Assembly: GCA_956465555.1 (NCBI GenBank)
Contig: OY101127.1
Span: 744,001-808,000, forward strand
Length of the DNA: 64,000 nt
Direction: 5' to 3'
From: Nitzschia sp. pyKryTriq1
Taxonomy: Eukaryota; Bacillariophyta; Bacillariophyceae; Bacillariales; Bacillariaceae
Position numbers and translations under genes: made by a program. This document shows positions 31,700-41,405 of the stretch, piece by piece (within the stretch, counting starts at the first letter, position 1; each line of letters begins with the position of its first letter). Under the pieces are notes generated by a model that ran no database searches, was not told where the DNA came from, and saw only the letters and a list, made by a program, of their open reading frames with translations.

Positions 31700-32054
31700 A
31701 ATCGACGAGAAGGAATGATGGCGCACTGAACACTGAACCACGTATTTTTCTTGTGAAAAACAACGACCTTCCACCGAACTGGTAGTCTGCTGTTAAACTT
31801 GACCCATGTAATTGTGACTTTTTAATCTACTCTAGTAGGACTATCCTTTTGCTTCCGCTACATCATAGTTTATATCGTGTTTTCAACTTTCGAGGGTTTT
31901 CCTTTTATGACAAGGTGCAGAGAGGCAACAAGAAGACCCAAAGTCTCCAACTGATCCTACTAGCTCCCTCATAACAAGCCATTCTATCTAGGACTTCGTA
32001 ATGGAGTACCCTTGCTTCGGCATGCAATATTCCCTTTATTACAGAAATGCCAAT
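31700..32054. other. Convergent 3' region
   Basis: Between two gene ends. I see nothing notable. Confidence 0.5.
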
Positions 32055-33650
32055 TCATACGTTCCACCGAGCCCGACAGAGCTTGGCAAACCAGGGAGCC
32101 ATGCGAACACGACCAGCCGGTGAAAAGGAATCAACATCACACCCCAAGTCATCGTGAATTTGTTTGGAAGATTGTCCTTCCACTAATCGTCGGATTACTT
32201 CCCCAGAACCCATTGCAAGTTTCCATCCATTCGACCCGGGTCCACTGCTGACAAACAAATTGTGATGGGTATCCACGGCACCTAACAATAAAATGCCATC
32301 ATTGATGAAGGGACGATGCCCGCAATAGGTTTTGGTCGATCTGATCAAATTTTGAAGCTGTGGAAATTGACGAATGGCTTCTTGGCGGAAGTCTTCATCG
32401 ACGTTGGGGGTCGGACTGGTGCTCCAACCACTGAATTCCCCAATGCTAGTAAGGCGAATTTCGTCATCGCCCAGTCGAGATGTGAACATGTACTTGTCGC
32501 ATATAATGCGTGATGGGAGATCTTTGGGTTTTAGACCTTGATTCAAAGCTTCCTTGGCGCTTACACTCATTGCATAACCCTTCAAAGGATATACGGGAGC
32601 GTATAAATCCATGAGTGCCAAGATCTGGGAGGTCCATGCCCCTGCAGCCACCACAACGTGAATATCTTCCGTCACATCAACGATACCGCGACTAGTCTTA
32701 AGTTGCGTAATACGAGGCTTCTCTCCGTCATTTGTGGTGGAAATGGCTTGAACTTTAGTTCCATACTGAATGGACACGTTCAATTTTGGGTCGTTGTGGC
32801 AGCGTCTGGCCAATTCTCGGGTCCATCGTTGTGAACTAGCCGATTTGGTTTCATATTCAAAGCGCGCTGAAGTTGGTTTTTTCTGTTGCCAATCTAGACT
32901 TGGCTCTTCCTTCAGGAGTTCGTGGCCTACCAATTGCCGAGCTGGCTCGTATGTGTTCTTGCTGTGAGTTGGGTTGGCAGAAGTAGCCGATGTTTCGTGG
33001 AGTGGGTCGTACGAGACACTAAGAGAGCCGCGTGTATTGTATCCTGCCACCTTGGACATGTTCTCCCAACGTTTCTCCATGAGTTGACACATATCTTCCA
33101 CGGCAAATTTGGTGAATTCAAGCATTTGACGCTGCTTGTATTCTTGCTGGGAATCGGGAAAAAGACTCGTCTTTGTGAAGGTCAACAGCCACCTCAGAAA
33201 GAAGGGATCCGAGAGGGTTGGGAGCCAGGATTGGTGGAAGAATTTGAAGTCATCATCAGTACTCGTACCGAGTAAGACACGACCCGCGGTTGGAAATAGG
33301 CATTGTAATACGGCAATCCATGACTTATAATCTACCGCAGGATTGCTCCGTTGCATCCCCCCCGCAGCGCAAGCACTGCATTCGGCAGCAGCTTGCGAGG
33401 CAGACTCCAACACTGTGACGGCATGGCCGGCCAAACCCAATTTATAGGCGGTCGTGACACCCACCACACCTCCACCAATTATTATCACACGTGACTTTTC
33501 CGATGCCGTCGTCGCTGTGTTCCAAATCTCCAGAGGCTCCGTCGAAAGGAGCCCTTCGCGTTGCTGAACTTGCCAATATCGGTACACGGCAGCGCCAGTC
33601 AAGCCGGAACCTGTCGCCACAAAAAGACGACGCGCAAAGACGGCTGCCAT
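32055..33650 (-). CDS. FAD-dependent oxidoreductase, DAO/D-amino-acid dehydrogenase (DadA) type
   Basis: Single exon, 531 aa. The N terminus MAAVFARRLFVATGSGLTGA is basic and hydrophobic, suggesting mitochondrial import or a membrane anchor. The FAD-binding fold follows at about residues 54-82: RVIIIGGGVVGVTTAYKLGL, ending in VTVLESA. The DAO fold continues with CSACAAGGMQRSN, VVVAAGAWTSQILALMDLYA, YPLKGYAMSVS, and the C-terminal FAD-closing block FVSSGPGSNGWKLAMGSGEV. The layout matches bacterial DadA more than peroxisomal D-amino-acid oxidase, and there is no C-terminal SKL. DAO-family enzymes oxidise D-amino acids, glycine, sarcosine or, in bacteria, opines. The gene converges on the opine dehydrogenase family gene. 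Confidence 0.85.
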   Translation of the reverse strand: MAAVFARRLFVATGSGLTGAAVYRYWQVQQREGLLSTEPLEIWNTATTASEKSRVIIIGGGVVGVTTAYKLGLAGHAVTVLESASQAAAECSACAAGGMQRSNPAVDYKSWIAVLQCLFPTAGRVLLGTSTDDDFKFFHQSWLPTLSDPFFLRWLLTFTKTSLFPDSQQEYKQRQMLEFTKFAVEDMCQLMEKRWENMSKVAGYNTRGSLSVSYDPLHETSATSANPTHSKNTYEPARQLVGHELLKEEPSLDWQQKKPTSARFEYETKSASSQRWTRELARRCHNDPKLNVSIQYGTKVQAISTTNDGEKPRITQLKTSRGIVDVTEDIHVVVAAGAWTSQILALMDLYAPVYPLKGYAMSVSAKEALNQGLKPKDLPSRIICDKYMFTSRLGDDEIRLTSIGEFSGWSTSPTPNVDEDFRQEAIRQFPQLQNLIRSTKTYCGHRPFINDGILLLGAVDTHHNLFVSSGPGSNGWKLAMGSGEVIRRLVEGQSSKQIHDDLGCDVDSFSPAGRVRMAPWFAKLCRARWNV

Positions 33651-34165
33651 TGATGTTCAAGGCGCTGAATGTACTTGTACGTGTGTATATCTTGTAATGA
33701 ACCGGAGTACTCGTAGTTGTTATCGTCGTCTCGTAGGTGATGATGGCAACAGTAGTGTAGAGAGTGATACAGTAGTACACAGTAGTACCGTGTACCGTTA
33801 CCAGTATAGTACCCGGTAATCCGGCGGTCGTCGGTACCGTCCTGGAACTGATGTACCGGGTACAGGTACTGTGAAGGTAGTCGAAAAATAATCTACCATA
33901 AAATCTACTAACAATAACACGGGGTTCTCATCTCCGCAATCGTACCGTACAAGTCCTCCCGCGCACGAATAACCAGCAGAGTACGCACAAACACTCGAAG
34001 ACAAAAAGCACGTAGTTTTACCTCGGTATTAATAAAGTACTTACCGCGGTGAGAGTACGAGTACAACAATAATGGGGTACTTACCCCAGTGAGAGTACGA
34101 GTACAACAATAATGGGGAGTACGAGTACAGTACAACAAGATAATAAACAATAATAATACTGTTCA
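33651..34165. other. Intergenic, GTACC-rich with a 40-bp tandem repeat
   Basis: GTACC/CCGGTAC words cluster at about 33780-33865, followed by the tandem repeat at 34038-34117. No gene is seen. Confidence 0.55.
34038..34117. repeat. Tandem repeat, two 40-bp units
   Basis: Unit 1 (34038-34077) and unit 2 (34078-34117) differ only in TACCGCGG versus TACCCCAG. Both contain GTGAGAGTACGAGTACAACA followed by ATAATGGGG. A third partial copy (GAGTACGAGTACAGTACAAC) follows. Confidence 0.9.
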
Positions 34166-35322
34166 TTACACACGTAGTAGTGGGTTTCCCCCAATCTTTT
34201 TGTCATTGGCCAGCATTCGCAAAATAGTGGTCACTGACTCGTCCCCATAGACGTCATATATTTTATCTATTGCTGATGATGCCATCTCGCCACTTCTTAC
34301 TAGCTCGCTGACTTTATCCCAAAATACCTTTCGTTTGCTAAAAACATGCTTGCTTCTGCCCCTCTCCCGGATTGTAAATAGTCTTGCAGGCTTGTTGCCA
34401 CTGATACCATTTGTCCACTCATCCCACAAGAGATGGCATCATCGAGCCTTGCAATGAAATGATAAGCAAACTTAAAAAGGCACGGTATTCCAAATTTTAC
34501 GTCAACATCACTTTGAGAGGACAAGTGAGAGATGATTTGATCAAACTCTCGCTTGTCAAACTCTCTCCGGGCCTCACTGGCCTTTCCAAAACCACTTGCC
34601 TCCTTCTTTTGTACCGCATTAATTAGCTGGTTGACCTCGTTGGATCTGGTTGGATTTCCCCATCCCACCTGGCTATTCCAGGGCATCAATCTATTCGGCA
34701 TAAAGTAGCTTATTGCTTTCTTGTAGAACTCCAGGGAGCTGGATCTTCCGATAGTTGGATTGTCCTCTGCGGTGGGAGACGGTTTACCGTATGCCTTGGT
34801 GGCAAGCCACTGGGCAACTTGCACAGGCGTTACCTTCATCAGCTCTTCGTTGGGAAATGGATGGGGCGAGGTGTACGTTGTTGCCCCATCGCGGAAGGAC
34901 ATAAATTCCGCCAGGTAATTATGATAGTCCAGGATACAGTCAGGCTCGTTCAGCTTCCGCTGCAGGCTTGTATTGTTGTGAGCCGGGCTTGCCGGCGGAA
35001 GCTCCTTGTTCTTGCGGCGGCGTCTCTTTTTCGGGGGAGGACCTGATTCGTCCTGCTTTTCACTGTCGTCGTCATCATCATCATTGTTGTTGTCGTACTC
35101 TTCATCCTTGTGTTCTTCCTCCTTGCGCTCTTCCTCCTTGCGCTTTTGCAAACGTTCGGCAGCACAAGAGGGGCACAACACATGGTGCACGTCCTCCGTC
35201 TCCTCGCCACAAATGGCATGAATATTTTTACCGCAGTCCGGGCACTTGTGAGTACTCGTGGCGATACCACCGAGGAGGCAATTTTTGTTGGCACACGGCC
35301 CAGGCGTATTTTGGTTGCTCAT
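34166..35322 (-). mobile_element. Crypton-like tyrosine-recombinase element protein, incomplete
   Basis: The N-terminal part has a zinc-finger module (CANKNCLLGG, then CPDCGKNIHAICGEE and LCPSC), an acidic and poly-Asp stretch, and PPPKKRRRRKNK, a nuclear localisation signal. A core-binding-like helical region follows (SLEFYKKAISYFMPNRLMPW, NPTRSNEVNQLI, FKFAYHFIARLDDA). The C-terminal region (WDEWTNGISGNKPARLFTIR, KRKVFWDKVSELVRSGEMAS) matches the ends of a large family found in diatoms and oomycetes that carries a tyrosine-recombinase core in its middle. That core with its R/H/R/Y residues is not seen here, and the two parts lie in overlapping frames. So this looks like an inactive, internally shortened copy. 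The family assignment is from memory of sequence style. Confidence 0.55.
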
Positions 35323-36203
35323 TGTCGCTTTTCTGTCTGTTGTGGGGGTTGATTATTATTTTTATGATGATGTTGTGTTATCCGTGCGGCGTCTGTTGTT
35401 TGTAGGGTAGAAAAAAGGTGTCGCAAAAGGCGACGAATCGTGCGACGCGGCGGTAGATTTCTTGTTCAACTACTGTCCGAAATCTACTTTCTCCAGTCAC
35501 CGTAGATCTATTTCTACATACGGGAAATCGACATCTGGTAGAAAAGTACGACTTTGGTAGATTTTTCAGGGTTATGTACCGGTACCGGTATGATAGTCCA
35601 CATCAAACTACAGTACAAGTTGATTTTTTCCGATGTGAGGCATGTGCTACCGGCGACAGTACCAGGTGCTCTACCAGGTACTCGTACCCCATACTCGTAC
35701 CGGTCAGGGCGCTTGACTTTTAAGTTCGCATTTTACTCGAATTTTTTGTTCTTTTACTACCATCATGCGGATCTCGTTGATACTACAGGTACAGTACAAG
35801 TAACAAGTAGTAATACATTAAGTGTACACGTACTCTAGAGTAGGTACTAGTAGAGTGCAGACTGCTGTGATATCGGAGCTATCTACCTACCGGTAATACC
35901 ACTAACGTTTTGCTCATCCGTTATCTTCGTTTTCACGCCGCGAAATTACCACCACGCGATACACAATGTCTTTCCCATTCGTGTGATTTTCACCATATGC
36001 GCTTCTAACTACTACGTACCTAACAAAGGCTCCTGTACCGGTACATACAGGTGGGAGTACTAGAGAGGACCTTACTAGAGTTATTAATCCTTCTTAAAAA
36101 CTCGGAGTAGTACAACGTGAATCTACATGAAACTGATTGTCGGTGTCGAGCCAAGGAGACGATGCTGTTGTGGTGTTCTCGAAAACCAACCCATGGCCAA
36201 TGC
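35323..36203. other. Intergenic, GTACC-rich
   Basis: GTACCGGTACCGGTA and related words at about 35576-35705 and 35770-35890. No gene is seen. Confidence 0.5.
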
Positions 36204-36784
36204 CTACATGAGACAGAAAGCCATTAACATTCCCGCGATCAAAGCGAATTTTACAGTTTTCCATGATGTATTGTGAGCACCAGCGGTGGTTGTCTCGGCA
36301 GTTGGAGAGGGAGTGGCTTCTGGCTCCGTGGTAGGTGTTGAAACGGGGGGTGTAGATGGCTCGGATAGGGCTGAAGGCATGAAACTTCCACCTGGGGAAG
36401 ATGGAAAAGAGACCGGTGAAGACGTCTCCGATGGAGACAGCACCGGTGTAGATGTTGGTTGCATGTTTGGCTGGCCCGACGGCTCCGAGGGCATGCTCAT
36501 GCTCATGCTCATGCTTGAAGAATCCATCACCATTGCGCGTTCCCAAAGGGCTGCATCCTCGTCGTACATATTCAAAGATCTCCCCCACTCCATTTCACCT
36601 GACAAGAGAGAACCTTTCCCAATGTGGCAATCGTGATTTGACGGCATTAGATACGCATGTAACTCTCAAATGAAAGATTTTGGTGGATCAATGTTTTCTC
36701 ACCTCTTCGAACACGAGTAACCGTGTTGCCCGTCTTGGCGAGAGCATAACATTGTGATAATAACAAGAAATATACCGTTTTCAT
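36204..36784 (-). CDS. Small secreted/anchored Ser-Thr-Pro-rich protein with SMSMSM motif (copy A)
   Basis: Two exons on the minus strand: 36784-36703 and 36598-36204. The 104-nt intron starts GTGAGA and ends CTCTTGTCAG. The product is 158 aa. MKTVYFLLLSQCYALAKTG is a signal peptide with a likely cut after ALA. After GEMEWGRSLNMYDEDAALWE comes MDSSSMSMSMSMPSEPSGQP, then about 65 residues almost wholly Ser, Thr, Pro and Glu, a probable O-glycosylated stalk. The C terminus (WKTVKFALIAGMLMAFCLM) is hydrophobic and ends at the last residue, fitting a GPI-anchor signal or a tail membrane segment. It shares this plan with the gene at 37935-38390. Another in-frame ATG at 36802 would add six residues. 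Function is unknown; cell-surface or cell-wall placement is inferred. Confidence 0.7.
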
Positions 36785-37934
36785 TATTTGCAATCGGGGC
36801 ATGCTGTTTTGTTCTGTTCCTTCTTGACTGCTACAAACTTTATTTTGTGAGAGAGTTGTCCTGTGGGTGCGGTGCAAATTTCATGATGAGAGTCGTCGCA
36901 TCGAAATGAAAGATGGATCTCTTGGCCAGGATCCTGCCCAATTAGTCGAGATATCCATGGTAACGGAAGCAATGTAGCTTGATGTCTACCGCACATCAGC
37001 ATCTAGTATGGCAAATACAAGTTTGATTGTTGATGCCGCTCGTCATAAAAAACACTGCCGACTGCCAAATTTGCCCAAAGAAGGAAGATATTATTATTCC
37101 GCGTCGCGTTTTTTATCTGCTTATTTGGCCGAAATTGGCTCGACGCAGGCGCGCACGCGCAGCAGTACGTACCGGTACTACAGTAGGCTTGGTACAGTAC
37201 CTGGTACCAGCTACCGGTACCTAGTAGTACATAGTAGGTACTTGTACCAGGTACACGTACTTGGTACCGTACTCCTGCCTCCTGATTTTGGTGACGTAAG
37301 CGTGCTCGTTACTCTCTACGAGAGTACAGTATGATACTACCGGTATTTGTCCTCGTACCTACTACTACTGTACTACCTAGATTTGTGTAGAACGAACTCA
37401 TTTCAACAAAAAAAACTACGTAATAAATAATGTCAAGGGTTCTTCCCAGGTTTTCGGTCCAGCAACGAGATCTTGGCGGAATGGCCTTTCAACGAGGAGT
37501 GACGACGACGTTGTGGTAACGCACCCGCTCTCTACTACTACTCTGGAGAGTTCCCTCTAGAGTACCGTCATAACAGTGGTAGAAGTCAGCGTGCATCAGT
37601 AGTACTAGTAGTGAAAGCTGTAGGGCACTCGTTCAAAGAAGAAACACGAGTAGAGTAGTAGAGGAGACAACGAGTACAGATTCGTGTTTACTACTATGGT
37701 CCCCTCTTCACGGCGGTAAACGGTACTTGGTGATGCACGGCGAAGATGATTCATGACCACCAGCTTCTTGTGAAGGTAAGGCTTCGAAACAAATTGCATC
37801 ATCTACTAACATAGATCTAACCAAGAACACTATACGTTTAGTCTAACACAAAAAGAAAGAGACAGCGAAACTTAACGGTGCGGTACTGGGTGCAAGTTCG
37901 CTTCCGAGAAAAGAGAGTCGACCTTCTTGATGGC
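36785..37934. other. Intergenic between the two SMSMSM genes
   Basis: It holds a GTACC/CCGGTAC cluster at about 37160-37275 and CTACTACTACTCTGGAGAG-like runs at about 37355-37620. No gene is seen. Confidence 0.5.
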
Positions 37935-38390
37935 CTACAACAGGAACATTCCCATGAAACCAACGAGGCCAGAGAGTCCAACAACAACTCTCTCAGCCGA
38001 TGAATTGGAATCATCCTGTGCGGCAGCGAGCGGTTCAAGCGGAACGATGGGAGGTTCCTCACTGGGTGTGTCTTGCACAATATCCTTTTCAGTGGTGTCT
38101 TCAACACCAGACTCGCCGGGTGATTCTCCAGTGGCTCCGTCAACGGGTGTTTCTGCATCCGGCATAACGTCCATGCTCATACTCATGCTCATACTCATGC
38201 TCATGCTCATCTGCAACGCTCTGAAAAAGATCTTGTCTTCTTCGACAGCTTCAAATTTCTTGAACTCGCCCATCTCCGCGCTGCGTCCAAATTCGTTCAC
38301 GCCGTTTCTATTTGAAACTCTGGTGGCGGAGACATCTTGGAGCGCAAAGGCATGCAAGGCCAGAATTGTCAATTGAGTTGCTCGGACCAT
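37935..38390 (-). CDS. Small secreted/anchored Ser-Thr-Pro-rich protein with SMSMSM motif (copy B)
   Basis: Single exon, 151 aa. MVRATQLTILALHAFALQDV followed by SA is a signal peptide with a likely cut after VSA. Then come ATRVSNRNGVNEFGRSAEMG, an acidic stretch with EEDKIFFRALQ, the repeat MSMSMSMSMSMSMD, and a Pro/Glu/Ser/Thr-rich stalk (ETPVDGATGESPGESGVEDT). The C terminus (RVVVGLSGLVGFMGMFLL) is hydrophobic to the last residue, again like a GPI signal. Same strand and same plan as the gene 1.15 kb away, so the two look like a tandem pair, though the stalks have diverged. The Met-Ser repeat is encoded by alternating ATG AGC/AGT codons. I do not know a named family. It lacks the intron of its neighbour. 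Confidence 0.7.
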   Translation of the reverse strand: MVRATQLTILALHAFALQDVSATRVSNRNGVNEFGRSAEMGEFKKFEAVEEDKIFFRALQMSMSMSMSMSMSMDVMPDAETPVDGATGESPGESGVEDTTEKDIVQDTPSEEPPIVPLEPLAAAQDDSNSSAERVVVGLSGLVGFMGMFLL

Positions 38391-39825
38391 CTTCACGTTG
38401 TATCTGCAACAAGCTCTAACAAATGAATTATTGTGGAAAGCAAAGAAGCTGGGGTGCTTCGCGGCAAGTACTCCTACCGCTCATGAGATTACGTTCGATC
38501 GGGTTCCTCCCTCCGTTCACCACCGCAGTGGACGAAATCCACGCCCGTTGTCTCGGCTAGTCCGGGCTACCAAATCTTTCGTGTAGACGCCATAACATTC
38601 TTGTCGAGCATTGCCGTTCATCCACAACGGAAGTCTGGGGTCATAGGGCGGAGTCTCGTTGTCGAAAGTGTATCAGCGGTTCAAGAATGAAAAATTCTAC
38701 AAACGGCTCACCCGGCGTCCAACAAGGAGAATTCGACCTAAATGAAATAGGCGAGCACCTTGTCACTTAAGGAGCAACGGGATTGGCATGCGCTCATTTT
38801 TTGGGACTTCATAGTATTGAATCAAAAATATGAATCCAAGACACTTAAACACCGAATTTTTAACTTAATTGTTGTCCGTTCGCCCAACTCAATGTTACGA
38901 AGTGCGAAACAAGCGACATAAGCCCTTCCAGAGTCATTTGGCGCCCACAGTAAAACCAGTACAGCAGTACTAGCTACGAGCTACCGGTATGTGCGAGTAG
39001 TGGGCCCTTCCCGAAATTGTCAAATACCCAGTCTGGGTATGGCCACGTCAGCAAAAACCGGCCTGGTTCCCGAACCACTGGGAGCTGGGGGAATTCACTA
39101 CTTTTGGGCTTAATTCGGGTTCAACTTGGGGAAAGTCCCCTATTTGCACGACCACTTTGACCAATCCATTTTGACCAATACGAACACTCAGACCTGAGTG
39201 ACGAGTGATGTCTGACGACGTACGGACGATGATGTTTCTGGTCGGCCGAGCCGATGATGATCCTACTCTAGTAGTAGTAGTAGTACTACTACAAGTAGTA
39301 GTAGTGGCAAATAATTTCTACTACTAGAGTACAGTAGTGGTAGTAGAGTAAATAATATGTACTATTCTTTATTGCAGTGAAACAAGTGAGGGATTGCCCC
39401 CCCACTACACTTGCTACTTGTATTGCTTTGTTTACCATCATTTTCCATTCCAACATTTAATTAGTGGTAGTTGCACCAGCACCATTTAAATGGAATTCAA
39501 GGTAGAAAAGTAGATTATTCGTAATTCAACGTACAGTATTTCGTTGGAATAAAAGAACGCGGTGGAGGTAGGCGGGCGCTAGCCAACACGTCACCGCCGA
39601 CAATCTCCAATGAGAAATACTGCAATAATTACAAGTACGCAGGCAGGTCGGAAAATAACGGCATTGGAAGGACACCACGCCACATGGCGCGCCCGCCAAG
39701 CCACGCAAAACGTAAACAAGGCCAGAAGCCAAACGCGGGCACAAAACGAGAAAAACCGATGATTGACCGATTAGTCTATGTACCGACCGAAACGGCATTT
39801 TGTTGCAAAAGTTGATTTGAATAAT
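38391..39825. other. Intergenic region
   Basis: About 1.4 kb. A GTAGTAGTAGTACTACTAC palindromic run lies at about 39271-39290. Open frames at 38398-38586 and 39526-39798 show no domain. The final part is the promoter of the DUF6824 gene. Confidence 0.5.
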
Positions 39826-40936
39826 ATGTCATCGCCGGCGATGGAAGATACCCATGAAACCAAGGAACTCCCAGAAGATTACTCGCCTACTGAATTCGAT
39901 GCTATTGTGGGATGGGCGAGGCAACACTATCACCACCGTAAGTTCTGTTGAGTTCTTGATGGGCACGCTATAACTTCCTTGAATTCATTTGTTTTCCTCG
40001 CTCTCTTCATTTCCTCTGCCTTCGCCGCCGCTGAACCGGCACCGCTATATCACACCCTACACTCTTTCAGGCGGTAATGAAAAACTAAGAGATGTAGTAT
40101 ATGGCTACGTCCCCCAATACATGAGTGCGCGTTCCAAAACCGACAAGGGTCAGGTTATATCTGCCATCATTGCAAAACTACGTCGTGAGTCTCCAAGTGG
40201 AGCTGGTTTAGTGCGGCAGTGTCCCAAAACCAAGCGGTGGTGTTATATCGGTCTGGAGAAAGCCAAGGATAAAATTGGACATGCCCTGCGAAAGGCGTCC
40301 CAAGATTACCGAAAAAGGCATGCCATGCGTGTCTATCCACACCACCACTCGAACTACCCCATGGCGCATTCGACGAGTTCTAGCTCATTCGGTGCTTTGG
40401 ATTGCACTACGACGGGAACGCCATCGACCGCTAGCTCAGAAAGTGATTATGAGGATGGGGATGGAGATACCTCAAAGAATCAGCATGCATATCTAGACCA
40501 AGCGTCAATGTATGACACATACCATGGAGCAACTCCCTACTATTCACATCCAGGCTACCAGTCGTCTCACTATTCCTACCCCCCGCACTCGCAAAACTTG
40601 ATGTATTACCATCACCACCTTCCATCGCAACAACCACACCCGGCCGTGTATCCACCCTATTCGCAGGATCCCGCAGCTGCTACCTACTACCAGCAGTACT
40701 ATAATGACTACGGCAACGGAGGACACTATCCCTATCACCATCCTCATCAGTCTGGTGTACATCAATATTCCTATCCCCAGCCCGTTCCGCCCATGCCATA
40801 CTCAGAAGCGTTGGCGACAATAGGGGAGAAAGAGGGAACGCCTGGTACCTCTCCGCCAACTGGCACTGACGACTCCGTGGTCCCAATATTACCCAAAAGC
40901 AGCAATTCCTCAGCACATCGTCAATATCTTTTCTGA
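39826..40936 (+). CDS. DUF6824 domain protein with His/Tyr/Pro-rich tail
   Basis: Two exons, 39826-39937 and 40071-40936. The 133-nt intron starts GTAAGT and ends TCTTTCAG; the join reads QHYHH-R-GNEKLRDVVYGY. The product is 325 aa. DUF6824 is a domain common in diatoms, probably nuclear and DNA-binding by its basic character, but its function is unknown. The domain (about residues 38-125) shows GNEKLRDVV, KTDKGQVISAIIAKLRRESP, PKTKRWCYIGLEKAKDKIG and HALRKASQDYRKRHA. The usual GRGG loop before the GN motif is replaced by a His-rich stretch. The C-terminal half is low-complexity and rich in His, Tyr, Pro, Gln and Ser (for example SHYSYPPHSQNLMYYHHHLP), like an activation or condensate-forming region. 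Confidence 0.75.
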
Positions 40937-41405
40937 CGCAAGGAAATATGACAGGTGGGAAGCCTGTCGAAAAACTGTCGCCTTTTAAGGGGGGAAAGGG
41001 TCTCAGGGGGTAAGAGGCCCCGCATGTTGCTACCTTCGATGGCTTTCATAGGGCAACACCACAGTAACATTAGACAATGCACCAATCCAGGGCACTTCTA
41101 GATTCGTGTGACCTCGTACCACCAACACTTGGTGACTTTCTTTTGTTTCTGTGGTGTGATCTTTTGTTGCCTAACACTCGTACGAATACAAGAGGTTGAA
41201 ATGCGGTTGCTTCTGCTACTTGTTCTCAAATAGGCCGCGCTCAGTTGCCTCACACTCGTTCCATACAGGTACCAAATCACAAATCATCTGAAAATTCAGA
41301 CAAGAAGTGATCTCGAGGTATTTTTAAAACGTCGTAAACACTATTGATACATTGCCGTTGCCTTATATCGAAAAATGGGATTGGGATTTTGACTGATGGT
41401 CGGCT
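40937..41405. other. Convergent 3' region
   Basis: Between the DUF6824 and TB2/DP1-like gene ends. I see no gene. Confidence 0.5.
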
